DNA of 64,000 nt. Source: Streptomyces fungicidicus (GTDB taxonomy: Bacteria; Actinomycetota; Actinomycetes; Streptomycetales; Streptomycetaceae). The notes beneath the pieces are model-generated. The model made no database searches, was not told the DNA's origin, and worked only from the letters and a program-made list of their open reading frames with translations. The first letter of the stretch is position 1, and the number at the start of each line of letters is the position of its first letter. Below, piece after piece: positions 16,035 to 24,256 of this stretch. The DNA lies in contig NZ_CP023407.1 of the NCBI RefSeq assembly GCF_003665435.1, positions 4,575,501 to 4,639,500 on the forward strand, in the 5' to 3' direction. Made by a program: the position numbers and the translations under genes.

Positions 16035-16625
16035 TCAGCGTGGCAGGCGCAGTCCGTCGATCAGGACGCCGGCCAGGCGGCGCGCGTCGTAGCCGGGATC
16101 GCTCTCCGCGCCGATGCAGAGGTTGCCGACGCCGCGCATGAGGGTCAGGGCGTCGATGTCGGTGCGGATCTCATGAGCGGAGATCGCGGCGTCGAGCAGC
16201 TCCGCGCAGACCGGCAGGAGACGGTCGATGAAGTAGGTGTGCAGCCCTTCGAAGCCGCTGTCGTCGGACCGCAGGACGGCGGCGAGCCCGTGCTTGGTGA
16301 CCAGGAAGTCGACGAACAGGTCGATCCACTGCCGCAGGGCGGCGTGCGGGGTCGCGGCGGCGGCCATGAGTGCCGGCCCGGCCTCGGCGCAGGCGTCCAC
16401 CTGGTGCCGGTAGACGGCGATGATCAGATCGGCCCGGGTCGGGAAGTGGCGGTAGAGGGTGCCGAGCCCGACGCCGGCCCGGGACGCGATGTCGCGCACC
16501 GGGGCGTTCACGCCCGACGTGAGGAAGGCCGCGACGGCCGCCTCGAGCAGCGTCTCCTTGTTGCGCCGGGCGTCCTTCCGCCGTGACCGGTCTCCGGGCC
16601 CGACGCCCTCGTCGCTCTGGTTCAC
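16035..16625 (-). CDS. TetR-family transcriptional regulator
   Basis: This 196-residue regulator has a GTG start at 16625 with a TGGAGGA ribosome site about 9 nt upstream. The N-terminal helix-turn-helix is at about residues 20-62 (RRNKETLLEAAVAAFLTSGV, then VRDIASRAGVGLGTLYRHFPTRADLI). The remaining helical region is the ligand-binding and dimerisation domain, which has no recognisable ligand signature. It diverges from an aldo-keto reductase gene. Two copies of a palindrome in the shared intergenic region (16709-16757) are the probable operators, so autorepression and repression of the reductase are inferred. The ligand may be a reactive aldehyde or ketone, or a drug. Confidence 0.9.
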   Translation of the reverse strand: MNQSDEGVGPGDRSRRKDARRNKETLLEAAVAAFLTSGVNAPVRDIASRAGVGLGTLYRHFPTRADLIIAVYRHQVDACAEAGPALMAAAATPHAALRQWIDLFVDFLVTKHGLAAVLRSDDSGFEGLHTYFIDRLLPVCAELLDAAISAHEIRTDIDALTLMRGVGNLCIGAESDPGYDARRLAGVLIDGLRLPR

Positions 16626-16708
16626 CGCGTTGTTCCTCCAGATCTCGCGCGCTCCCGCATGGTCTCACGCATGCCCGCGCACGCTCACTCCTTCGAATGC
16701 TTGCCAAA

Positions 16709-16757
16709 ACGGAACAGTGTTCCGTATCGTTTGGAGCGTACCGGAACAGTGTTCCGT
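16709..16757. promoter_or_regulatory. twin palindromic TetR operators with divergent promoter region
   Basis: The palindrome CGGAAC-AGT-GTTCCG occurs twice, at 16710-16724 and 16742-16756. The copies are exactly 32 bp apart, about three helical turns. The first is extended to ACGGAAC/GTTCCGT. A possible promoter for the reductase, TTGCCA (16701-16706) and TATCGT (16725-16730) with an 18-bp spacer, is overlapped by the first site. This is the expected layout for TetR repression. Confidence 0.8.
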
Positions 16758-16790
16758 TTCGGGTTCCTTCTGTCATGAGGAGACACAGTC

Positions 16791-17810
16791 ATGCAGTACC
16801 GCACCCTCGGCCGGACCGGCGTCCAGGTCAGTACGCTCGCGCTCGGCGCGATGAACTTCGGCGCCATCGGGCGCACCGGCCAGGAGGAGGCCACCGCCAT
16901 CGTCGACGCCGCCCTGGAAGCCGGCGTCAACGTCATCGACACCGCCGACATGTACGGCGGCGGGGAGTCGGAGGAGATGGTCGGCAAGGCCATCGCCGGG
17001 CGCCGCGACGACATCGTGCTGGCCACGAAGGCGACCATGCCGATGGGGGAGGAGCGCAACCACCGGGGCGGTTCGCGCCGTTGGCTCGTCACCGCGCTGG
17101 AGGACAGCCTGCGCCGGCTCGGCGTCGACCACGTCGACCTGTACCAGATGCACCGCTGGGACCCGGCCACCAGCGACGAGGAGACCCTGTCCGCGCTGAC
17201 CGACCTGCAACGCGCGGGGAAGATCCGCTACTTCGGCTCCTCCACCTTCCCCGCGTACCGCATCGTGCAGGCGCAGTGGGCCGCGCGGGAGCTGCGCCTG
17301 GGCCGGTACGTCACCGAGCAGCCCAGCTACTCGATCCTGCAGCGCGGGGTCGAGACCCACGTCCTGCCGGTGACCGAGGAGTACGGGCTCGGCGTGCTGG
17401 TGTGGAGTCCGCTGGCCTCGGGCTGGCTGTCCGGCGCGATACGCGAGGGGCGCGACGTCGCCACGCACCGCTCGACGGTCATGCCGGACCGCTTCGACCC
17501 CTCGCTCCCCGCCAACCGGGCCCGGCTCGACGCCGTCGAGCGGCTGGCCGAGGTCGCCGAAGGGGCCGGGCTGACGATGATCCAGCTGGCGCTCGGATTC
17601 GTGACCGCGCATCCCGGTGTGACCAGCGCGCTCATCGGCCCGCGCACGCCGGAGCACCTGCGGGCGCAGCTCGCCGCTGCCGACACCGTGCTCTCCGCCG
17701 ACGTGCTCGACGCGATCGACGGGATCGTCGCTCCGGGCGTCGACCTGGCCCCGCACGAGAAGCGCGACACGCCGCCCTCGCTGCTCGACTCCTCACTGCG
17801 CCGCCGCTGA
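16791..17810 (+). CDS. aldo/keto reductase
   Basis: This 339-residue NADPH-dependent oxidoreductase is of the AKR (beta/alpha)8 barrel type. It opens MQYRTLGRTGVQVSTLALGA and has the Asp and Tyr of the active site in IDTADMYGGGESEEMVGKAI (about residues 46-65). The catalytic Lys is in LATKATMPMG, and the His is in DLYQMHRWDP. The cofactor-binding segment SALIGPRTPEHLRAQL lies at about 283-298. The ATG at 16791 has AGGAGA at 16779-16784. It is divergent from the TetR gene and follows twin operators, so induction by the TetR ligand is inferred. The substrate is unknown. Confidence 0.92.
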   Translation: MQYRTLGRTGVQVSTLALGAMNFGAIGRTGQEEATAIVDAALEAGVNVIDTADMYGGGESEEMVGKAIAGRRDDIVLATKATMPMGEERNHRGGSRRWLVTALEDSLRRLGVDHVDLYQMHRWDPATSDEETLSALTDLQRAGKIRYFGSSTFPAYRIVQAQWAARELRLGRYVTEQPSYSILQRGVETHVLPVTEEYGLGVLVWSPLASGWLSGAIREGRDVATHRSTVMPDRFDPSLPANRARLDAVERLAEVAEGAGLTMIQLALGFVTAHPGVTSALIGPRTPEHLRAQLAAADTVLSADVLDAIDGIVAPGVDLAPHEKRDTPPSLLDSSLRRR

Positions 17811-17975
17811 CCGCCCGGAGGCGCCCACCGGTCCGGGCTGGAAGCGCCGTACCCGGCCTGCCTCGCGCGGCGGGTCGCCGGCGAAGTCATCGGGTGCGGG
17901 GTGGGCGAATGGCCGCGGGCACGGGTGTCGCCGCGCCGCTCACGCGCTGCGGGACACCCTGAAGGAGGTGCGGCG

Positions 17976-18797
17976 TCACGCCTTGCGGGCCACCGCCACA
18001 TAGGCCCCGCTGTGGACACCGTCCTGTCCGGGGACCGGCTCACCGAGCTCCGGATGCCACTCCTCGGCGGCCACGATGCCGGGGCCGACGATCTCCAGCC
18101 CGTCGAAGAAGCGGGCGAACCGCTCCCGGCTGCGCATGTCCATGGTGAGCCCGCCAGCCCGGTACAGGTCTGTCACCTTCTTCGACGCCTCCTCCGGGTG
18201 GAAGTCGGGCGTGAGGTGGGACATGATCAGGTGGCTTCCGGGCGCCAGCGCCTCCTTGAGCCGGTCCACCAGCTCGTACGCCCCGTCCTCGTCGCCGATG
18301 AAGTGCAGCAGCGCGATCAGGGAGAGCGCGACCGGCCGCTCGAAGTCCAACGTCCTGCGGGCGCGGTCGACGATGGCGGCGGTGTCGCGGGCGTCCGCCT
18401 GGACATAGTCGACGACCCCTTCGGGGGTGCCGCGCAGCAGCGCCTCGGCGTGGACCAGGACGATGGGGTCGTTGTCGCAGTACACGACCCGTGCGTCGGC
18501 GGCGAGGCCCTGAGCCACCTGGTGCAGGTTCGGCTCCGTCGGGATGCCGGTCCCGACGTCGAGGAACTGGCGTACGCCCTGGCCGGCCACCCAGCGGGTG
18601 GCCCGGTGCATGAACGCCCGGTTCATCCGCGCCATCACGGGGATGGGCGGCGCGAACGCCACGAGCTGCCTGCCCAGCTCCTCGTCCACCGGGTAGTTGT
18701 CCTTGCCGCCGAGGAACCAGTCGTACATCCGCGCGGGATGCGGCTTACTGGTGTCGATCCGTATGGGAGCGTCCATGCCGGAGTTCCGCTGATCCAC
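17976..18797 (-). CDS. SAM-dependent methyltransferase, PF04672 (DUF574) family
   Basis: The product has 273 residues. I choose the GTG at 18797 because AAGGGGA lies 6 nt upstream of it. Longer frames to 19031 add sequence foreign to the family; the ATG at 18776 is an alternative. Family hallmarks are DTSKPHPARMYDWFLGGKDNY at the N-terminus, FLDVGTGIPT as the SAM motif I, VVYCDNDPIVLVHAEALL as motif II, and LLHFIGDEDGAYELV further on. These proteins are abundant in Streptomyces. Substrates are mostly unknown, and some act in secondary metabolism. The gene is convergent with the aldo-keto reductase and divergent from a small secreted protein. Confidence 0.88.
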   Translation of the reverse strand: MDQRNSGMDAPIRIDTSKPHPARMYDWFLGGKDNYPVDEELGRQLVAFAPPIPVMARMNRAFMHRATRWVAGQGVRQFLDVGTGIPTEPNLHQVAQGLAADARVVYCDNDPIVLVHAEALLRGTPEGVVDYVQADARDTAAIVDRARRTLDFERPVALSLIALLHFIGDEDGAYELVDRLKEALAPGSHLIMSHLTPDFHPEEASKKVTDLYRAGGLTMDMRSRERFARFFDGLEIVGPGIVAAEEWHPELGEPVPGQDGVHSGAYVAVARKA

Positions 18798-19169
18798 GTC
18801 GATTCCCCTTGTCCCGCGCGGCAGTTGACCTTCCGCGGCCGTGAGCCGCCACGATAACCGGGCCTGATCGGTGCGGTGCGCCGGGCACCACCGGAAGTGA
18901 TCGACCAGGGGTTCCACCACCGCCGGGTCACGGAGTAACGCGCCCACTTCGAGATGCCGGTGGCCACGGCAACGAAGGAAGCCCGGCGGCCCCGGGCGCG
19001 GGGTCAACCACCGGTGTACGGCCGTGAGCACACGGCGGGCGGTACATCTCAGGTCTGGGCTGGACGACGGCGTGGAGCCGCGCTCGTAGTGTCATGCGCA
19101 GGTCGAAGGACCTGGGGCCGGCGTGGCAAGGGGCACGGCGGCCGACCACACCGATTTGGGGGAATCACC
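18798..19169. other. 372-bp intergenic region without a recognised gene
   Basis: This interval separates the divergent methyltransferase and secreted-protein genes. It must hold both promoters, but I see no convincing -10/-35 pair. A minus-strand open frame runs upstream of the methyltransferase to 19031 and has no recognisable domain. The good ribosome site at about 18804-18810 argues that it is not part of the enzyme. Confidence 0.4.
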
Positions 19170-19616
19170 ATGAACTTCCGTGTCAGGGCCGCCCGTGCGG
19201 CGTTCACCACGTCCGCGTTCGTCGCCGCGGCGATGCTGTTCGGTACGCAGGCCGCCTTCGCCGGCACCAACGACAGCTTCTCGGTGAGCACGACGGGCGG
19301 CGGATGCGGCGCGGTCGACTTCGTCGACTACGGCGCCGGCGCCCCGGGCGGCGGCAACAACGACGACTACCTCGTCATCCACGACTACTGCAGCGACGGC
19401 AAGGGCGTCCGGGCGTACGCCTGGATCGGCAGCCTCTACCTCGGGGCCAAGAACAACACCAACGGGCTGGCCGGCGCGGCCGTCGTCTGGGATCCCTTCA
19501 AGGAGTACGGCAACATCATCGCGGGCACCAAGGTGGGCATCAAGGTGTGCCTCTTCAACAGCAGTAACACGCTGAGCAGTTGTGCCGAGGCCTCGCGCGT
19601 GAGCGTCGACGGCTGA
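19170..19616 (+). CDS. small secreted protein with four cysteines
   Basis: The product has 148 residues. It has a Sec-type signal peptide (positive RVRAARAA start, hydrophobic FVAAAMLFG core, probable cleavage after AAFA at residue 31). The mature protein, about 117 residues, has four cysteines (46, 74, 127, 138) that could form two disulfides. It is rich in Gly/Asn/Asp, with the segments GGGNNDDYLVIHDYCSDGKG and VGIKVCLFNSSNTLSSC. The ATG at 19170 is preceded by GGGGGA. I do not recognise the family. An extracellular structural, inhibitor or signalling role is possible. A strong hairpin follows. Confidence 0.8.
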   Translation: MNFRVRAARAAFTTSAFVAAAMLFGTQAAFAGTNDSFSVSTTGGGCGAVDFVDYGAGAPGGGNNDDYLVIHDYCSDGKGVRAYAWIGSLYLGAKNNTNGLAGAAVVWDPFKEYGNIIAGTKVGIKVCLFNSSNTLSSCAEASRVSVDG

Positions 19617-19628
19617 CGCCGGAAACGT

Positions 19629-19660
19629 GTGGCGCACCACCGAGGGGAGTGGTGCGCCAC
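19629..19660. terminator. bidirectional terminator between convergent genes
   Basis: GTGGCGCACCAC (19629-19640) pairs perfectly with GTGGTGCGCCAC (19649-19660). It lies between the stop of the secreted-protein gene and the stop of the convergent response regulator, so it can serve both. Confidence 0.85.
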
Positions 19661-19672
19661 GCCACCGGCGGG

Positions 19673-20335
19673 TCAGCGGGTCCGGCCGGGGACGACCAGG
19701 CCGCTCTCGTACGCCATGACGACCGCCTGGGCGCGGCTGTTGAGGGAGAGCTTGGTCATGATGCGGTGCAGGTGCGTCTTCACGGTGCCCTCGGTGACGT
19801 GCAGTTGTCCGGCGATGGCCTCGTTGTCGATGCCCAGGCCGACCAGCCGCAGTACCTCGCGCTCGCGTGCGGTCAGGTCCGACAGCGCCTCCGGCTCCAC
19901 CGCGGAGGCGGGCTGGCGGGTGTAGGCCTCCACCAGACGCCGGGTGACGGCCGGGGCGAACAGCATCTCGCCGCGCGTCACGACGCCGACCGCCTCGATG
20001 AGCCGCCGCGGCGAGGTGTCCTTGAGGAGGAAGCCGCTGGCGCCGGCCCGTAAGGCCTCGTACACGTACTCGTCGACGTCGAACGTCGTCAGCACGATCA
20101 CGTGCGGCGGGTCCGGCACCTTCCGCAGGATCGTCTCGGTGGCGGCGATGCCGTTCATGCCGGGAAGCCGGATGTCCATGAGGACGACGTCGAAGCGCTC
20201 GCGTTCCGCCGCCGCGACGGCCGCCTCGCCGTCGGAGACCTCCCGCACCTCGGTGATGTCCGGCGCCGTACGGAGCAGGGAGGCGAGCCCGGCCCTGACC
20301 AGTTCCTGGTCGTCCACCACGAGTACGCGTGTCAT
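19673..20335 (-). CDS. NarL/FixJ-family response regulator
   Basis: This 220-residue regulator has an N-terminal receiver domain with the acidic pair Asp8/Asp9 in VLVVDDQELVRAGL. The phospho-acceptor is Asp54 in VVLMDIRLPGMNG, Thr83/Thr84 follow in VLTTFDVDEYV, and Lys105 is in GFLLKDTSP. The C-terminal LuxR-type helix-turn-helix reads LTAREREVLRLVGLGIDNEA, then EGTVKTHLHRIMTKL (about residues 153-200). Its ATG overlaps the stop of the adjacent kinase gene by 4 nt, which indicates translational coupling and a cognate pair. Target genes are unknown. Confidence 0.94.
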   Translation of the reverse strand: MTRVLVVDDQELVRAGLASLLRTAPDITEVREVSDGEAAVAAAERERFDVVLMDIRLPGMNGIAATETILRKVPDPPHVIVLTTFDVDEYVYEALRAGASGFLLKDTSPRRLIEAVGVVTRGEMLFAPAVTRRLVEAYTRQPASAVEPEALSDLTAREREVLRLVGLGIDNEAIAGQLHVTEGTVKTHLHRIMTKLSLNSRAQAVVMAYESGLVVPGRTR

Positions 20336-21561
20336 GGTCGTCCCTGCCCCTCCGCCTCCTCCGGGCCCGCACGGCGCGGCTCACGCAGCGGGAGGGCCAC
20401 CTCGACGTCGAACCCGCCTCCGTCCTGCGGCGTCGCGGACAGACGTCCTCCGCAGATCCTGGCCCGTTCGCGCATGCCGATCAAGCCGAGTCCCGCGCCG
20501 GGGACGGTTTCAGGTCGCTCGCCCGTGCGAACGCCACCGCGCGGGCCCCCGTCGTCGCGGATCGCGAGGACGACCTGGTCAGGGGTGTAGTCGAGGCTGA
20601 GGTCGACCCGTGCGCCGGGGACGTGCTTGATGACGTTGGTGAGCGCCTCCTGGGCGACCCGGTAGACGCACACGTCGACGACGGGCGGCAGGGGGACCGG
20701 CTCACCCGCCGCCGTGAACCGGATGTCGAGGCCCGCCGCCGTGGCGCCGCCGACCAGTTCGGGCAGCTGGTCGAGGCGGGGCGCCGCCTCGTACGGAGGC
20801 TCCTGGCCGGCGTCGTCGGACTGGACGCGCAGGACGGTGAGCAGGCGCCGCAGCTCGTCGAGCGCGCCGCGCCCCGTCTCGGCGACCGTCCGCAGGGCGC
20901 CGCGGGCCGCCGGGACGTCCGAGGTGAGCACCGTCTCCGCGAGCCCCGCCTGAATGGTGATCACCGACAGGTGGTGGGCCACCACATCGTGCAACTCGCG
21001 TGCGATCGCCATGCGTTCCAGCGTGACGGCGTTGCGGGCCCGCGCCTCCTGCTCGGCCACCAGGTCCGCCGTCACCTCGCGCAGCCTGGCGTTGGCGCGG
21101 ACGAGGAGGTAGCGAGTATGGCCGAAGGCGATGGCCACCACGGGGACGAGCGCGGCCTGGGCGACGACCAGCGCGGGATGGAGACGGCCGGCGAGACCGC
21201 TCAGCACCATCACCGCGCCCACCGGAGCGGCCGCCGCCCAGGACACGGCGAGCGGACGGCATCCGGCCACGCTGAGCAGACCGACGACCGGTGTCCAGAC
21301 GTTCACGGACGGTTGGTAGCCGAGGCCGAGATAGACGGCGTACGCGGCCGCCGACGCCTGCACCGTCGTCACCGGGAGCCGGCGCCGTACCGCCAGGGGC
21401 AGTGCGGCCAGACAGGACAGCGCGTACCCGAGCGCGTCGAAGGTGTGCCAGCCGGGCGGCCGGTAGTAGGCGCCCGCGATGCAGCCGACCGCCGCGAAAC
21501 CGACGGCGACGGCGGAGTCGGCCACGAGGGGCGGCAGGCGACGTAATCGAGACGGGGTCAT
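20332..21561 (-). CDS. two-component sensor histidine kinase (HisKA_3 type)
   Basis: This 409-residue membrane kinase has an N-terminal region of about 150 residues with several hydrophobic helices and no large extracytoplasmic domain. The HisKA_3 dimerisation helix contains the phosphorylated His191 in ERMAIARELHDVVAHHLSVI. The C-terminal HATPase_c domain has the N-box QEALTNVIKHVPGA and the G-box GAGLGLIGMRERA. It belongs to the family typically paired with NarL-type regulators, and its stop overlaps the response-regulator start. The short intramembrane sensor suggests detection of a membrane or cell-envelope signal. Confidence 0.94.
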   Translation of the reverse strand: MTPSRLRRLPPLVADSAVAVGFAAVGCIAGAYYRPPGWHTFDALGYALSCLAALPLAVRRRLPVTTVQASAAAYAVYLGLGYQPSVNVWTPVVGLLSVAGCRPLAVSWAAAAPVGAVMVLSGLAGRLHPALVVAQAALVPVVAIAFGHTRYLLVRANARLREVTADLVAEQEARARNAVTLERMAIARELHDVVAHHLSVITIQAGLAETVLTSDVPAARGALRTVAETGRGALDELRRLLTVLRVQSDDAGQEPPYEAAPRLDQLPELVGGATAAGLDIRFTAAGEPVPLPPVVDVCVYRVAQEALTNVIKHVPGARVDLSLDYTPDQVVLAIRDDGGPRGGVRTGERPETVPGAGLGLIGMRERARICGGRLSATPQDGGGFDVEVALPLREPRRAGPEEAEGQGRP

Positions 21562-21644
21562 CGCGGGATGCTACGGCCGACCCCGGCGGGCCGTCCCGGC
21601 CTCCGCACAACGGGTCTCAGATAGCGGACAGTCCTGCGCGGTTC

Positions 21645-21674
21645 TTGCCGTTCCGGTTTACACAGAGGTAACAC
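21645..21674 (+). promoter_or_regulatory. candidate gdhA promoter with GlnR-like box
   Basis: TTGCCG (21645-21650) and TAACAC (21669-21674) have an 18-bp spacer. Overlapping the -10 is TTTAC-n6-GTAAC (21657-21672), which differs at two positions from the GlnR half-site pair GTnAC-n6-GAAAC described for streptomycetes. gdhA is a known GlnR-repressed gene in S. coelicolor, so a repressor site over the promoter makes sense. The match is by eye only. Confidence 0.4.
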
Positions 21675-21804
21675 TGAGAGGCTGGCCGCCTCGGGCAACC
21701 TTCTTCCTCACCCCCTGAGCGGCCGCTGTCCTGCGCGCGGCAACGGCGCCGAGCGCCCATCACCGGTACCCGTACCGGTGTCAGCCGCGCCAGAAGGGGC
21801 CCCC

Positions 21805-23163
21805 GTGAGCTCTCGACCCGACTCCAAGACTTCGCTCGACCGACTGCGTGCCGAGATCGAGCGGCGCAACCCGGCGGAACCCGAGTTCCACCAGGCCGCG
21901 CGCGAGGTGCTGGACACACTCGCCCCGGTGCTGGCCGCGCGTCCCGAGTACGCCGTGCCGGGGCTCGTGGAGCGGCTCGTCGAGCCGGAGCGGCAGATCA
22001 TGTTCCGGGTGCCGTGGCAGGACGACCAAGGCCGCGTCCACGTCAACCGGGGCTTCCGGATCGAATACAACAGCGCCCTCGGCCCCTACAAGGGCGGTCT
22101 GCGCTTCCACCCCTCGGTGAACCTCGGCATCATCAAGTTCCTCGGCTTCGAGCAGATCTTCAAGAACGCCCTGACCGGCCTCGGCATCGGCGGCGGCAAG
22201 GGCGGCAGCGACTTCGACCCGCAGGGCCGCAGCGACGCGGAGGTCATGCGCTTCTGCCAGTCCTTCATGACCGAGCTGCACCGGCACATCGGTGAGTACA
22301 CCGACATCCCGGCCGGCGACATCGGTGTCGGCGCCCGCGAGATCGGCTACCTGTTCGGCCAGTACCGGCGGATCACCAACCGCTGGGAGGGCGGCGTCCT
22401 CACCGGCAAGAGCGCCGGCTGGGGCGGCTCGCTGATCCGTCCCGAGGCGACCGGATACGGCAACGTGCTGTTCGCGGAGGCCATGCTGCGCTCCCGGGGC
22501 GAGGACCTGGAGGGGCAGACCGCGGTCGTCTCCGGCTCCGGCAACGTCGCGATCTACACCATCCAGAAGCTGGCCGCCCTCGGCGCCAACGCGGTGACCT
22601 GCTCCGACTCCAGCGGCTACGTCGTCGACGAGAAGGGCATCGACGTGGAGCTGCTCCGCCAGATCAAGGAGGTCGAGCGCGGCCGGGTGAGCGCCTACGC
22701 CGAGCGCCGGGGCGCCTCCGCGCGCTTCGTGCCCGGCGGGCGGGTCTGGGAGGTACCGGCAGACGTGGCCCTGCCGTCGGCGACCCAGAACGAGCTGAAC
22801 GCCGTGGACGCCGACGCCCTCATCCGCAACGGCGTGAAGGCCGTCTCCGAGGGCGCCAACATGCCGACCACCCCCGAGGCCGTGCAGCTCCTCCAGCAGG
22901 CCGGCGTCGCCTTCGGCCCCGGCAAGGCGGCCAACGCGGGCGGTGTCGCGGTCAGCGCGCTGGAGATGACGCAGAACGCGTCGCGCACCTCGTGGAAGGC
23001 CGACCAGGTCGAGGACGAGCTGGCCCGCATCATGACCGACATCCACACCACCTGCGCCGAGACCGCCGAGCGGTACGGCGCCCCCGGCGACTACGTGACC
23101 GGCGCGAACATCGCCGGCTTCGAGCGGGTGGCGGACGCGATGCTCGCGCAGGGCGTCATCTGA
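21805..23163 (+). CDS. gdhA: NADP-specific glutamate dehydrogenase
   Basis: This 452-residue enzyme makes glutamate from 2-oxoglutarate, ammonium and NADPH. The family signature region reads GPYKGGLRFHPSVNLGIIKFL, followed by GIGGGKGGSDFDPQGRSDAEVMRF with the catalytic lysines. PAGDIGVGAREIGYLFGQYR and the Rossmann segment VVSGSGNVAIYTIQKL follow, and AEGANMP-like sequence (SEGANMPTTPEAV) lies near the C-terminus. The GTG at 21805 is chosen for its AGAAGGGG ribosome site; an in-frame GTG at 21778 would add nine residues. The length equals the hexameric GDH class. It is probably controlled by nitrogen status. A hairpin follows the stop. Confidence 0.95.
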   Translation: MSSRPDSKTSLDRLRAEIERRNPAEPEFHQAAREVLDTLAPVLAARPEYAVPGLVERLVEPERQIMFRVPWQDDQGRVHVNRGFRIEYNSALGPYKGGLRFHPSVNLGIIKFLGFEQIFKNALTGLGIGGGKGGSDFDPQGRSDAEVMRFCQSFMTELHRHIGEYTDIPAGDIGVGAREIGYLFGQYRRITNRWEGGVLTGKSAGWGGSLIRPEATGYGNVLFAEAMLRSRGEDLEGQTAVVSGSGNVAIYTIQKLAALGANAVTCSDSSGYVVDEKGIDVELLRQIKEVERGRVSAYAERRGASARFVPGGRVWEVPADVALPSATQNELNAVDADALIRNGVKAVSEGANMPTTPEAVQLLQQAGVAFGPGKAANAGGVAVSALEMTQNASRTSWKADQVEDELARIMTDIHTTCAETAERYGAPGDYVTGANIAGFERVADAMLAQGVI

Positions 23164-23175
23164 CGCACGGGTGAG

Positions 23176-23211
23176 CCCGCCGCCGGCCCCGCGAGGGGCG
23201 CGGGCGGCGGG
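23176..23211 (+). terminator. gdhA terminator
   Basis: CCCGCCGCC (23176-23184) pairs with GGGCGGCGGG (within 23202-23211). An inner CCCC/GGGG helix is closed by a GCGA tetraloop (23191-23194). It begins 13 nt after the gdhA stop. Confidence 0.7.
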
Positions 23212-23309
23212 TCCCGGGACGCGCGGCGGGACGGTCGAAGCAGCCGCTTCCGCCGCCCGCCCGCCTGGGCCCTGTGGGGCGCGCGGGGAAGGGCACGGAG
23301 GGAAGGGCG

Positions 23310-24179
23310 TCAGCCCGACGGCTCGACGACCTCCTGCGTCCCGACCACCGACAGCAGATCCAGCAGCCCCGCGCTGTCCGTCCCGACGGCCGGGGTGAAC
23401 CAGAGCAGCCGCTGACGCCCGTCCTCGCTGAACAGGTGCAGACAGTTGACCTCGATCGGACCCAGCGTGGGATGGACGAGCCGCTTCCGGTCGTCCCGCC
23501 GGAAGGCCACGTCGTGGTCGGCCCACAGCGCGGCGAACTCCGGTGAGACGTCGAGCAGCGTCCGTACCATCGCCCCGGCCTCGGGGTCCTTCGCGTCCCT
23601 CCGTGCGACGGCGGCCCGCAGGTCCGCGACGAAGGAGCGGGAGTGCCTTTCGTGGTCGGCCCCGGGGTACTGGTCCCGGGTCGCGGGTTCGGTGAACCAC
23701 CGGTGGACGAAGCTGGCCCGGGGGCCCCGGAAACCGGACTGGTCCCCGAGCAGCGCCACCGCGAGCGGATTCTGCACGAGGGTGACGTGCAGGTCGGTGA
23801 TCACCTGCGCCGGCGTCGAGGCCAGGCGGCCGAGCAGGTCCAGCATGCCGGGGTGGACGTGCGAGGCGGTCCCGCCCTGCACCGGCACCGGGCGGTCCGC
23901 CAGGCGGTACAGGTAGTCGCGCTCGTCGGCGCTCAGCCGCAGCGCCCTCGCCAGCGCGGCGATCATCTGCTCGGACGGCTGGGATCCGGCCCCGCGCTCC
24001 AGCTCGTTGTAGTAGTCCACCGACGCTCCGGCGAGCTGGGCCACTTCCTCGCGGCGCAGCCCGGGCACCCGACGTCTGGGCCCGGCCGGCAGACCGACGT
24101 CGGCCGGGCGGATGCGTTCCCGCCGTGAACGCAGGAACGTCCCCAGCTCGGCGTACTTCGCGGCGCTCATGGCGCCCAT
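23310..24179 (-). CDS. MmyB-like (MltR) XRE-family transcriptional regulator
   Basis: The product has about 289 residues. The N-terminal helix-turn-helix includes RPADVGLPAGPRRRVPGLRR, then EEVAQLAGASVDYYNELERG (about residues 24-64). The C-terminal two thirds match the MmyB-like ligand-binding domain: LITDLHV-like VITDLHVTLVQNPLAVALLG, the segment RASFVHRWFTEPATRDQYP, and HPTLGPIEVNCLHLF near the end. Such domains are thought to bind fatty acid or other hydrophobic ligands. It diverges from an SDR gene, and a perfect palindrome lies between them. The start may be the ATG at 24179 or at 24170; neither has a clear ribosome site. Confidence 0.9.
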   Translation of the reverse strand: MGAMSAAKYAELGTFLRSRRERIRPADVGLPAGPRRRVPGLRREEVAQLAGASVDYYNELERGAGSQPSEQMIAALARALRLSADERDYLYRLADRPVPVQGGTASHVHPGMLDLLGRLASTPAQVITDLHVTLVQNPLAVALLGDQSGFRGPRASFVHRWFTEPATRDQYPGADHERHSRSFVADLRAAVARRDAKDPEAGAMVRTLLDVSPEFAALWADHDVAFRRDDRKRLVHPTLGPIEVNCLHLFSEDGRQRLLWFTPAVGTDSAGLLDLLSVVGTQEVVEPSG

Positions 24180-24203
24180 TGTGCGTCGGGCCGGGCCGCC
24201 GAC

Positions 24204-24224
24204 CCAGGGGATGACATCCCCTGG
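24204..24224. promoter_or_regulatory. perfect 21-bp palindrome, probable operator
   Basis: CCAGGGGATG (24204-24213) and CATCCCCTGG (24215-24224) form a perfect inverted repeat around a single central A. It lies in the 77-bp divergent region, 24 bp from the regulator start and 32 bp from the SDR start, exactly where an operator for the MmyB-like regulator is expected. Confidence 0.8.
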
Positions 24225-24256
24225 ATGCGCCGGCCGCCGCCGCGCAGGGTGGAGGC

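Noticed and set aside
18798..19031. N-terminal extension of the methyltransferase gene
   Set aside because: The family begins near DTSKPHPARMYDWFLGG, and a good ribosome site supports the GTG at 18797.
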